DNA of 5,583 nucleotides from contig CAMBXJ010000313.1 of assembly GCA_945871455.1 (NCBI GenBank), positions 1-5,583 on the forward strand. Direction: 5' to 3'. The notes under the pieces are model-generated. The model ran no database searches. It was not told the origin of the DNA and worked only from the letters and a program-made list of their open reading frames with translations. This DNA comes from Asaia bogorensis. Lineage in GTDB: Bacteria; Pseudomonadota; Alphaproteobacteria; Acetobacterales; Acetobacteraceae. Each line of letters opens with the position of its first letter. The stretch's first letter is position 1. This document shows, piece after piece, positions 1 to 5,583 of the stretch. The position numbers and the translations under genes were made by a program.

Positions 1-488
1 TCCTTGGGCGTGCGGGTATCGAACACATGCGCCTGGCCGTCGAGTTGATCGCGGAGCGTGGTCCGCTCCACCAGCCCGACCGCGCCGGCATTCTCCCGCG
101 CGCGGAACGGTGTCGAGGATGCGGACAGGCCCGCCGGCAGCGACAGCGACTGCATCGCCGGCCAGCCGCCATTGATGATCACAGCGCGCGCGCCGTAATG
201 CTGCAACATGAACCAGACGCGGGCGGCGTTGGTCATGCCGCCATTGTCGTAGACGGCGGCCAGCATGGTATCGTCCAGGCCGAGGGCAGCGATCTCCCGT
301 TCCCAATGCGCCAGGTCGTGGAAGCCGACCCCAGCCGCCTTGGCCGCGATGTCCCATGCGTCGGAGGCGACACGCACCGCGTTCGGCGCGGCACCTTCAT
401 CGAACGCGGCCTGATCGCGCGCGTCCAGGTAGCGGATGGGGCCGAGACCTGAAAGCGCGGTTGCGTCGACGATTGGATCGTTTGCCAT
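1..488 (-). CDS. Sulfurtransferase (tandem rhodanese type), N-terminal part, cut by left edge
   Basis: The gene encodes a two-domain rhodanese of the thiosulfate/3-mercaptopyruvate sulfurtransferase family, which moves sulfane sulfur to thiol or cyanide acceptors. The window shows 162 residues. The first rhodanese domain covers about residues 15-115, with YLDARDQAAFDEG at 20-32, a YDNGGMTNAAR loop at 80-90 and INGGWPAM at 105-112. Asp81 sits where the catalytic Cys would be, as is usual for the inactive first domain of this family. The second domain begins with VFDTRTPKE near 155-163, so its CxxxxR active loop lies beyond the window. The ATG at 488 is chosen because GA-rich sequence (GAAGGGCAGGG) precedes it and the protein then starts directly before the domain. 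An in-frame ATG at 545 would add 19 residues unlike the family, with no Shine-Dalgarno. Family assignment is firm; thiosulfate versus mercaptopyruvate specificity is undecided. Confidence 0.9.
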   Translation of the reverse strand, partial: MANDPIVDATALSGLGPIRYLDARDQAAFDEGAAPNAVRVASDAWDIAAKAAGVGFHDLAHWEREIAALGLDDTMLAAVYDNGGMTNAARVWFMLQHYGARAVIINGGWPAMQSLSLPAGLSASSTPFRARENAGAVGLVERTTLRDQLDGQAHVFDTRTPK

Positions 489-662
489 CCTGGCCCTGCC
501 CTTCTGTGTTGCTTCCAGTGGGTTACTTCCACCGAGGGCGATCATAGGCCGGGATGGCGGTGTCAGGCCAGCCTGGTTGGCCACGGCGCCGCGGTCATCG
601 CTTGCGGGTTTGACCAGAGGCGCCGCAACGATCTGCCCTTGTCCGGGGGCGCGTCACGCAGT
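489..662. other. Intergenic spacer upstream of the sulfurtransferase gene
   Basis: This 174-bp gap separates the chemoreceptor stop codon from the sulfurtransferase start. On the minus strand it contains TATGAT (541-546), a plausible -10 element that would leave a leader of about 45 nt before the ATG at 488. CTGACA lies upstream but only 14 nt away, which is too short for a standard -35, so the promoter is weakly supported. A 5-bp stem (GGCCA/TGGCC, near 567-590) has no T-tract, so I do not call a terminator for the chemoreceptor gene. No small gene or RNA is visible. Confidence 0.3.
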
Positions 663-3119
663 TCAGGCTGCCTCCTTCTGCAGGGTCCGTCTGATCGCAT
701 CGAGAGTTTTGGTAACCAGGGCCAGGGTCGTGGCATCCTGGCGGAACGAAATGCCCAACTCACCGCCATCCGATCGCACGACACGACCCCACACCTTGCC
801 GCCGGTCGGAAGCTCGACCTGCGCTTCGGTACCGGATGGCGCCGGGCTGTCCGATCCCATCGACATGCCGCCCAGCGAGATGTTCTTGATGACAGCCTTC
901 AGCTCATGCTGCCCGGCGATATGCAAGGTTGCCATGGCGCCGGCGCCGGCAATGCGCTCATAGGCCCGCCGCTCATCCGCGTTCCCACGGCTCATGGCGG
1001 CCAGGAATTCGTTGACCTCGGTCCGCAAGGTATCGGCGGTCTCGCCGACCCCACCCGCCGCTGTCAGAACCGACTGGCTGATCGTATCCGTCCGCCCCGC
1101 GATCGACAGCACCTGTTCCATCGATTCCGCGGCGGCAGCGGTGGCCTGGGTCACAGTCTGCACGCTGCTGCTGATCTCCTGGGTCGCGGCGGCCTGTTCC
1201 TCCACCGCCGCGGCGATCGCGCCGGCGACCGATTCCACCTGACCGATGGCGAGGCTGACCTCATGCACCGCGGTCACGGCCTCGCTGGTGGCGCCACGGA
1301 TCGCGACGATCTGAGCGCCGATCTGCTCGGTCGCGCGGGCGGTCTGGGCGGCCAGGCTCTTCACCTCGCCGGCGACCACGGCGAAGCCCTTGCCGGCATC
1401 GCCGGCCCGTGCGGCCTCGATGGTCGCGTTCAGTGCCAGCAGGTTGGTTTGCGAGGCGATGTCGGTGATCAGCCGCACCACATCGCCGATCCGGTCCGCG
1501 GCCTCCGCCATGCCCGCGACCTTTGCATCGGTGGCGGCGGCACGGTCGACGGCCTGGGTCACCGCCGAGGTCACATGAGCCACCTGCTGGCTGATCTCGT
1601 TGATGCTGGCGGCCATCTGTTCGGCCGCCACGGCAACGGAGTTGAGGTTGCGCGACGATGTATTGACGCCTTCGACGGCGCTGGAGGTGCTGAGGTTGGT
1701 CCGGTTTGCCGCCTCGGACATTTCCGTCGCGGCGGCGCGCATGTCGGCGGAGGATTGCACCAGGCTTGCCATGACGCCGGACACGGAGGTGCCGAAATCC
1801 CGCGTGTGGCGGTCCATCGCCGCCTGGCGGCGGTCCCTGGCGGCCTGATCGACGGCCTTTTCGGCGGTCAGACGATTGTTCTCGATCAGGTTGTCCTTGA
1901 ACACCTGAACCGAGCGGGCCATCGCGCCAATCTCATCCCCGCGATCGCGCGCCGGGACTTCCACCGAGGTGTCGTTTTCGGCCAGACGGCTCATGACAGC
2001 GGTCATGGTTGTCAGCGGCGTTGCAACCCGGCGCGTGATCAGGACCAAGGTCCCGATGGCGGCCAGCAGGCCAAAGACCGCGATGGATGCCATCACCACC
2101 AACGCGGTGCGCGCCTCGGCGGCGAGTTGCTCCGCGTAAGCCTCGCTGGCCGAACCCGCCGCATACATCACGTTGAGCAGGGTGCCGAGCTGGGGGGTGG
2201 TGGTAGCGACATAATCGGACGCCGTGGTTCCGTATTTGCCACCGTCTTCGCCGCGCTGTTTCATATCCTCGGCCAGCCGGTAGAAGGCGCCGAAATACTG
2301 ATCTCGGGCGCCCTCCATGGCCTGGCGGATGGCGGGAGGCGTCGTCTTGTCGCGGGTCAGGTTTTCAAGCTGCTGCCAGAGTACCGCAACCCGCGCCCGG
2401 GCTACGGCATTGGCGCCCAGGGAAGCGGCGGGGACAGGCTGTCCCGAGGCAATGGCCTGGGAGATGTTGGATCGTTCAAAGCCAGCGAAGTCCCGCATCT
2501 TCCAGCCGATCTCCTTGATCGTGGCCAGACGGGCGAGCGCGGGATCGTCCTGGGCGGCGCGATGCAGGGCGCTGAATCAGAGATTCAACGACGCATTCAC
2601 CGAGTCGGTGATCACCGGAATGAATGTTTTCACCAGGTTGGCATCGCGTTGATCGCGTGGCAGGCCCAGCGCCTTGTCGGCCTGTGCCCGATACTGATCC
2701 GCCTTGGCCAATGCGGTGTCCAAGGCGGCGATCAGCGCTGGCTTGTCCGGAAACTCCCGTTCCTTCAGGTCCGCGAGCCCGGGCTGATATTTTTCTTGCA
2801 CGATCTTGCGGCGTGCCTCGATCTCCTTCAGCAAGGCCGGTTCGGCGGGTCCCGCGCCCTGCAGACCATTGTTGGTGTAAAGCCGCTCCATCAGGACTTC
2901 GAACAGCCCCCCAACGAGCATATTGGCGCCTTTGTCGAACGCCTGCATCTGCCGAGCAGCCTGGAAATGGTGCCACGCCTGGGTTGCGTCCCAACTGAAC
3001 GCCGTGACGAGCAGGAGCGACAACACGCCGGTGCAGGCAAACAACATGCCTTTGATGCTGCCGGTCAGGCGACGGCGCCCGGTTTTCGGGACCGGGGAAT
3101 GAAGCGCGCTCTCAGTCAA
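663..3119 (-). pseudogene. Methyl-accepting chemotaxis protein with HAMP and PilZ domains, interrupted by in-frame TGA
   Basis: This is an inner-membrane chemoreceptor that would signal to CheA/CheW. Counting from the TTG start at 3119 it has 818 codon positions plus the stop. Features in order: positively charged N-terminus; TM1 about 24-42; a largely helical periplasmic sensor domain about 43-337; TM2 about 338-362; HAMP about 363-415; the signalling coiled coil with its conserved tip ([20 protein letters not shown] onward) at 553-590; and a C-terminal PilZ domain about 714-795 that keeps both c-di-GMP motifs, RxxxR (RAYER) and NxSxxG (NISLGG). A TGA at codon 181 (2577-2579) splits the gene into a 180-residue N-terminal piece and a 637-codon piece in the same frame. 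Sensor-domain sequence continues directly after the stop and before any ATG (FSALHRAAQ, then [16 protein letters not shown]), so this is one broken gene, not two. No other lesion is visible, so the mutation is recent or a sequencing error. No C-terminal CheR-tethering pentapeptide is seen. The ligand is unknown. Confidence 0.88.
2577..2579 (-). other. In-frame TGA stop inside the chemoreceptor sensor domain
   Basis: The codon order on the minus strand is TTG-AAT-CTC-TGA-TTC-AGC, in the same frame as both halves of the receptor. A Trp codon (TGG) changed by one G-to-A transition is the simplest ancestor. The first downstream ATG is 26 codons later, at 2498. It has AAGGAG 12 nt upstream, further than usual, so reinitiation there is possible but weak. 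A product from that ATG would keep TM2, HAMP, signalling and PilZ domains but lack TM1 and half of the sensor. Confidence 0.85.
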
Positions 3120-3213
3120 GGTAACCTCCTGCATACATGGACGACGGCAACGACGGCGACGCGGCAAAAGTCGCAGGACCGTGGTCCGCGTGCGCCAGGA
3201 TAGGGACCTGAAG
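3120..3213. other. Leader/promoter region of the chemoreceptor gene
   Basis: This 94-bp gap lies between the stop of the orphan membrane ORF and the chemoreceptor start. It includes the ribosome-binding site, a perfect short palindrome GGACC-GT-GGTCC (3176-3187) that could be a protein-binding site, and an imperfect 9-bp tandem repeat of the ACGACGGCA type near 3140-3157. I cannot recognise a convincing -35/-10 pair or a sigma-28-type flagellar promoter. The role of the palindrome is speculative. Confidence 0.3.
3125..3130 (-). promoter_or_regulatory. Shine-Dalgarno AGGAGG that fixes a TTG start for the chemoreceptor
   Basis: AGGAGG is followed by TTACC and then TTG (3117-3119), an ideal 5-nt spacing. 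The in-frame ATG at 3134 lies upstream of this site, overlaps it as its second and third codons, and has no ribosome-binding sequence of its own. Frame extensions above 3134 read as Arg-rich, non-coding-like sequence. The TTG at 3119 is therefore the preferred start and gives an N-terminus of (M)TESALHSPVPK before TM1. Confidence 0.75.
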
Positions 3214-3582
3214 TTAAGGGATCGTGAATTTCGAGGAGGTTGCCCCCGATCCGGACAGAGCCTTGTCATGGATGCCTATCGTCTGGTGTTCGCCGAACCC
3301 GCTGTGTTCGAGGCAGATATTGGGATGGCGCTTCGCCCGGCCCACATCATTCTGGAAAATGAACATTATAAGGATTGGCACCGAGACCAAGTAAAAATAT
3401 CCGATCGACACGATCCGGGCGATCGGCGTGCCGGTCGACATGGAACCCGGGAAATTGGACTTGAACGTGAAACCGAGCGCCACCAGTGCCAGCAAGGTGG
3501 TGAACGCCAGGGCACCCTTGGGAACCAGCAGCATCGCCGAACCCGGGGTCCACGGAATGACCAGGGTGCTCGACATCGGCAT
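3214..3582 (-). CDS. Unrecognised small membrane protein ORF, possibly a 3' gene remnant
   Basis: I do not recognise this 122-residue ORF. It has two hydrophobic segments, about residues 23-40 (GALAFTTLLALVALGFTF) and 57-76 (IVSIGYFYLVSVPILIMFIF), joined by a short polar loop with Pro and Gly (KSNFPGSMSTGTP). A hydrophilic tail of about 45 residues follows. No signal peptide, Cys pair or catalytic motif stands out. Neither the ATG at 3582 nor the one at 3576 has a Shine-Dalgarno. The same frame is open upstream with coding-like residues (YLIRFFVPLS) directly to the point where tartrate dehydratase similarity ends. It may thus be the 3' part of a membrane protein that lost its 5' end in a rearrangement. 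GC over 3241-3600 is about 58% (hand count 209/360), lower than the roughly 70% of the chemoreceptor gene. Alternatives are a genuine small membrane protein or a chance hydrophobic ORF. Confidence 0.4.
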   Translation of the reverse strand: MPMSSTLVIPWTPGSAMLLVPKGALAFTTLLALVALGFTFKSNFPGSMSTGTPIARIVSIGYFYLVSVPILIMFIFQNDVGRAKRHPNICLEHSGFGEHQTIGIHDKALSGSGATSSKFTIP

Positions 3583-3605
3583 CGACAGTGGAACGAAGAA
3601 GCGGA

Positions 3606-3713
3606 TCAGGTATTGGCCACCAGATCCGTGGCCATCTTGCTGAAGTCGATATAGGCGTTGCGGATGGGAGAGGCGATCGGCTGCGTGATCTCCCGGACGT
3701 CGACGATGGGCAT
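3606..3713 (-). pseudogene. tarD: D(-)-tartrate dehydratase, 5' fragment only (enolase superfamily)
   Basis: The 35 residues from ATG 3713 begin MPIVDVREITQPIASPIRN and continue AYIDFSKMATDLVA. As I recall the family, this closely matches the N-terminus of bacterial D(-)-tartrate dehydratases of the mandelate racemase/enolase superfamily, which convert D(-)-tartrate to oxaloacetate. The normal protein is about 390 residues. Here similarity stops after LVA (near 3615), where the family continues with VVTD, and a TGA follows two codons later. The capping domain is cut off at its beginning, and all metal and catalytic residues of the barrel are missing, so the fragment cannot be active. The sequence beyond the break belongs to the unrecognised membrane ORF in another frame, which indicates a deletion or recombination joint instead of a point mutation. 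The start is clear from similarity, although the Shine-Dalgarno is poor (AAAGAAAC, 8-15 nt upstream). Confidence 0.72.
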
Positions 3714-4236
3714 GGTGGTCGTTTCTTTGGGCTGTTGTCGCGTTCGCTCTATTGGGAGCCGCCGGTTTCCGCCAGTGCCGGGATGGCGTCCACCGGCGGT
3801 GGGGGTCGCTTCAGCCCCTCCTTCGTGGCCTTCGTGCCTTCGTGGTGGAAAATCGCGGACCTGAGGCGCATGCGGGCCCATCCAGTCATCGCCTGCCGGA
3901 TCGGCCCGGAGTCCTTGGTTGCGTCGGCGATTTTTCACCACGAAGGCACGAAGGGCACGAAGAAGGGGTTGGTGTGGCGAGCCTCGATCCTTGGCGGTCG
4001 GCATCGCTGGTTGCCACCATCCGGCACGACAGGAGCCTTCCCTGTGGTGACGCGACCAAGGCGACCGGTGCCGAGGTTCGATGACCTCAATCCTATTGGC
4101 CGCGGTCTTCACACATCTCGGCAACGGAGAAAATTCCCCCCACACACGCGGTGGAGAAAAAAATTTCTTCGGTCGGCATCTGATTTCGCGATGTTGGAAT
4201 GCCGCGGCCACACCACCGGCGTCACGTCACCCCGCG
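3714..4236. other. Gene-free region between lpdA and the tarD fragment
   Basis: No credible gene is found in these 523 bp; the ORFs crossing them are repeat translations. The left part is dominated by the inverted repeat at 3815-3968. Weaker inverted matches lie outside it: GTGCCGGGATGG at 3775-3786 against CCATCCGGCAC at 4017-4027, and CCTTGGTTGCGTC at 3913-3925 against GACGCGACCAAGG at 4049-4061 (12 of 13). These suggest a larger decayed palindromic element. An A7 run (4157-4163, a T-run on the minus strand) lies about 75 bp past the lpdA stop but lacks a strong stem before it. GGAGAAAATT and GGAGAAAAAAATTT form a short direct repeat near 4126-4166. The tarD promoter would lie here but is not recognisable. 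Confidence 0.5.
3815..3968. repeat. Long imperfect inverted repeat built of CACGAAGG units (REP/MITE-like)
   Basis: Two 42-bp arms, 3815-3856 and 3927-3968, are reverse complements with 39 of 42 matches by hand alignment. Each arm holds three tandem CACGAAG(G) units, read on the plus strand in the right arm as CACGAAGG-CACGAAGGG-CACGAAG, next to a short A/T run and GCGAT. Inside the 70-bp spacer a second inverted pair (CGGGCCCATCC near 3873-3883 and GGATCGGCCCG near 3898-3908) surrounds a 14-nt loop, so the element could fold into a stacked hairpin. From memory, similar CACGAAGGCACGAAG repeats recur between genes in many bacterial genomes. No transposase and no target-site duplication are seen. 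It may be a non-autonomous mobile repeat, or may act on mRNA stability or termination after lpdA. Confidence 0.82.
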
Positions 4237-5583
4237 TCAAATATGCAGTGCCCGCCCGTCCACCGCCAAGGCGGCCTCCTTCACGGCCTCGTTCAGGCTC
4301 GGATGCGCGTGGCAGGTCCGGGCCACGTCCTCGGCCGAGGCACCGAACTCCATCGCGGTGGCAAGTTCCGCGATCAGGGTCCCGGCATCCGGCCCAATGA
4401 TATGCGCGCCCAGCAGCCGGTCCGTCGTCTTGTCCGCGAGCAACTTCACGAATCCGTCCATTTCGCCCATCGCCCGGGCGCGCCCGTTGGCGGTAAACGG
4501 GAATTTTCCCACGTTGTAAGCGATACCGGCCTGTTTCAGGACTTCTTCCGTCTCGCCTACCGAGGCGACTTCCGGCCACGTGTAAACCACCCCCGGGATC
4601 ACCGCGTAATTCACATGGCCCGCCTTCCCGGCCAGGCGTTCGGCCAGGGCGACGCCTTCTTCCTCCGATTTGTGCGCCAGCATCGGTCCGTCGATCGCGT
4701 CACCGATGGCATAGATGCCGGGAACGTTGGTTGCGTAATGCGCATCCGTCTTGACCCGACCACGCGGGTCGCACTCCACGCCGATTTCGTCCAGACCTAG
4801 TCCCTCAAGAAACGGTCTCCGGCCGATGGCGAGCAGGACGATGTCGGCCTGCAACGTCTCGGTCGCGGCGTCCTTGACCCGTTCCACCGTCAGGCTGACA
4901 CCGGCATCGCCGACCTGGGCCGCGGTCACCTTGGTGCCGAGGCGGAATTTGATCCCCTGCTTCATCAGGATGCGCTGGAACGCCGTCGCGACCTCGCCGT
5001 CCATGGTCGGCACGATCCGGTCGAGGAATTCGATGACGGTGACCTCGGCGCCCAGGCGGCGCCAGACGCTGCCCAGTTCCAGGCCGATGATGCCGCCGCC
5101 GATCACGACCATATGTCCCGGGACGGTGGCGATCTCCAGCCCGCCGGTGGAGGTGACAATGCGCCTTTCATCGACCTCCACCCCCGCCAGCGGCACGCTT
5201 TCGCTGCCGGTGGCGATGACGATGTGTTTCGCGGTGTGGACCGTGCCGTCCACGTCCACCTGGCCGGAGGCTGCGATGCGGCCGGTGCCTTTCAGCCAGG
5301 TGACCTTGTTCTTGCGGAACAGGAACTCGATGCCCTTGACGTTGGCGCCCACGACCTCGGCCTTGCGGGCCTGCATGCGGGCCAGGTCCAGCTTTACGCC
5401 GTCCACCAGCACGCCATGATCGGCCAGCGCGTGTCGCGCATGGTCGTATTCTTCCGAGGATTGCAGCAGCGCCTTGGACGGGATGCAGCCCACGTTCAGG
5501 CAGGTGCCGCCCAAGGTGGCGCGCTTTTCCACGCAGGCAACGCGCAGACCCAGTTGGGCGGCGCGGATGGCGCAGACATAGCC
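4237..5583 (-). CDS. lpdA: Dihydrolipoamide dehydrogenase (E3), cut by right edge at its N-terminus
   Basis: This flavoprotein reoxidises the dihydrolipoyl groups of pyruvate, 2-oxoglutarate or branched-chain dehydrogenase complexes, or of the glycine cleavage system, and reduces NAD+. The window shows 448 residues and the stop; roughly 15 N-terminal residues with most of the first FAD GxGxxG motif are outside. Visible landmarks, numbered from the edge: the redox disulfide in [13 protein letters not shown] (Cys28 and Cys33), an ATGS motif at 124-127, the NAD-binding motif [12 protein letters not shown] (160-171), the second FAD motif YAIGD (291-295), and the C-terminal HP-SLNE segment with the catalytic His427/Glu432 pair. 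All key residues are present, so the gene should be functional. The GTG at 5532 is internal (Val of ACVEKR), not the start. No partner E1/E2 gene lies downstream; the upstream side cannot be seen, so which complex it serves is open. Confidence 0.97.
   Translation of the reverse strand, partial: GYVCAIRAAQLGLRVACVEKRATLGGTCLNVGCIPSKALLQSSEEYDHARHALADHGVLVDGVKLDLARMQARKAEVVGANVKGIEFLFRKNKVTWLKGTGRIAASGQVDVDGTVHTAKHIVIATGSESVPLAGVEVDERRIVTSTGGLEIATVPGHMVVIGGGIIGLELGSVWRRLGAEVTVIEFLDRIVPTMDGEVATAFQRILMKQGIKFRLGTKVTAAQVGDAGVSLTVERVKDAATETLQADIVLLAIGRRPFLEGLGLDEIGVECDPRGRVKTDAHYATNVPGIYAIGDAIDGPMLAHKSEEEGVALAERLAGKAGHVNYAVIPGVVYTWPEVASVGETEEVLKQAGIAYNVGKFPFTANGRARAMGEMDGFVKLLADKTTDRLLGAHIIGPDAGTLIAELATAMEFGASAEDVARTCHAHPSLNEAVKEAALAVDGRALHI

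Noticed and set aside
543..545. Alternative ATG start of the sulfurtransferase at 545
   Set aside because: It has no Shine-Dalgarno, adds residues unlike the family, and overlaps a possible -10 element; the ATG at 488 fits better.
2577..2579. TGA read as selenocysteine or programmed readthrough
   Set aside because: Chemoreceptors are not known selenoproteins, the sensor domain needs no such residue, and no SECIS-like structure was evident to me. A Trp codon mutation is simpler.
639..3203. Plus-strand open frame of 854 codons across the chemoreceptor region
   Set aside because: It is exactly antisense to the receptor gene, has a biased Gly/His/Arg composition and no domain, and is explained by codon bias in GC-rich DNA. 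The minus strand shows clear HAMP, signalling and PilZ motifs.
3714..4211. Upstream extension of the tarD frame to 4211
   Set aside because: The added residues are repeat translation (for example RRHEGHEG) and low-complexity sequence; family similarity begins exactly at the ATG at 3713.
4157..4236. Rho-independent terminator of lpdA ending in the T7 run at 4157-4163
   Set aside because: The sequence just before the T-run on the minus strand forms only 4-bp stems, so the required GC-rich hairpin is missing.
3588..4400. Plus-strand open frame of 270 codons over the inverted repeat
   Set aside because: Its HHEGTKGTKK-type peptides are the usual translation of CACGAAGG repeats; the rest is Arg/Pro rich and overlaps the end of lpdA antisense.
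4081..5419. Plus-strand open frames (4081-4800 and 4751-5419) opposite lpdA
   Set aside because: They are antisense shadows; lpdA has every catalytic and cofactor motif on the minus strand.

Overview
The window looks like chromosome of a GC-rich alphaproteobacterium, probably Rhodospirillales/Acetobacterales. The support is the strong GC bias at third codon positions, a chemoreceptor with a C-terminal PilZ domain (an architecture known from Azospirillum Tlp1), an alphaproteobacterial-type D(-)-tartrate dehydratase start, and intergenic repeats built on CACGAAGG. The genus cannot be fixed from the sequence.

Every supported gene is on the minus strand, so transcription runs from right to left. 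In that order the window holds: (1) lpdA, dihydrolipoamide dehydrogenase, complete at its C-terminus but cut by the right edge (4237-5583); (2) a 523-bp gene-free stretch (3714-4236) with a large, nearly perfect inverted repeat (3815-3968); (3) the first 35 codons of a D(-)-tartrate dehydratase gene, where family similarity stops abruptly (3606-3713); (4) joined to it in another frame, an unrecognised ORF with two hydrophobic segments and lower GC (3214-3582); (5) a long methyl-accepting chemotaxis protein gene with a TTG start, split by one in-frame TGA in its sensor domain (663-3119); (6) the start of a tandem-rhodanese sulfurtransferase, cut by the left edge (1-488).

The flanking genes are ordinary metabolism: lpdA supplies the E3 subunit of 2-oxoacid dehydrogenase complexes, and the sulfurtransferase handles sulfane sulfur. 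The centre looks like a decaying or rearranged segment with a truncated tartrate dehydratase, an orphan membrane ORF and a chemoreceptor with a nonsense codon. Nothing links these genes into one pathway, and I see no new multi-gene system. The points most worth checking are the chemoreceptor TGA, the tarD junction and the inverted repeat.
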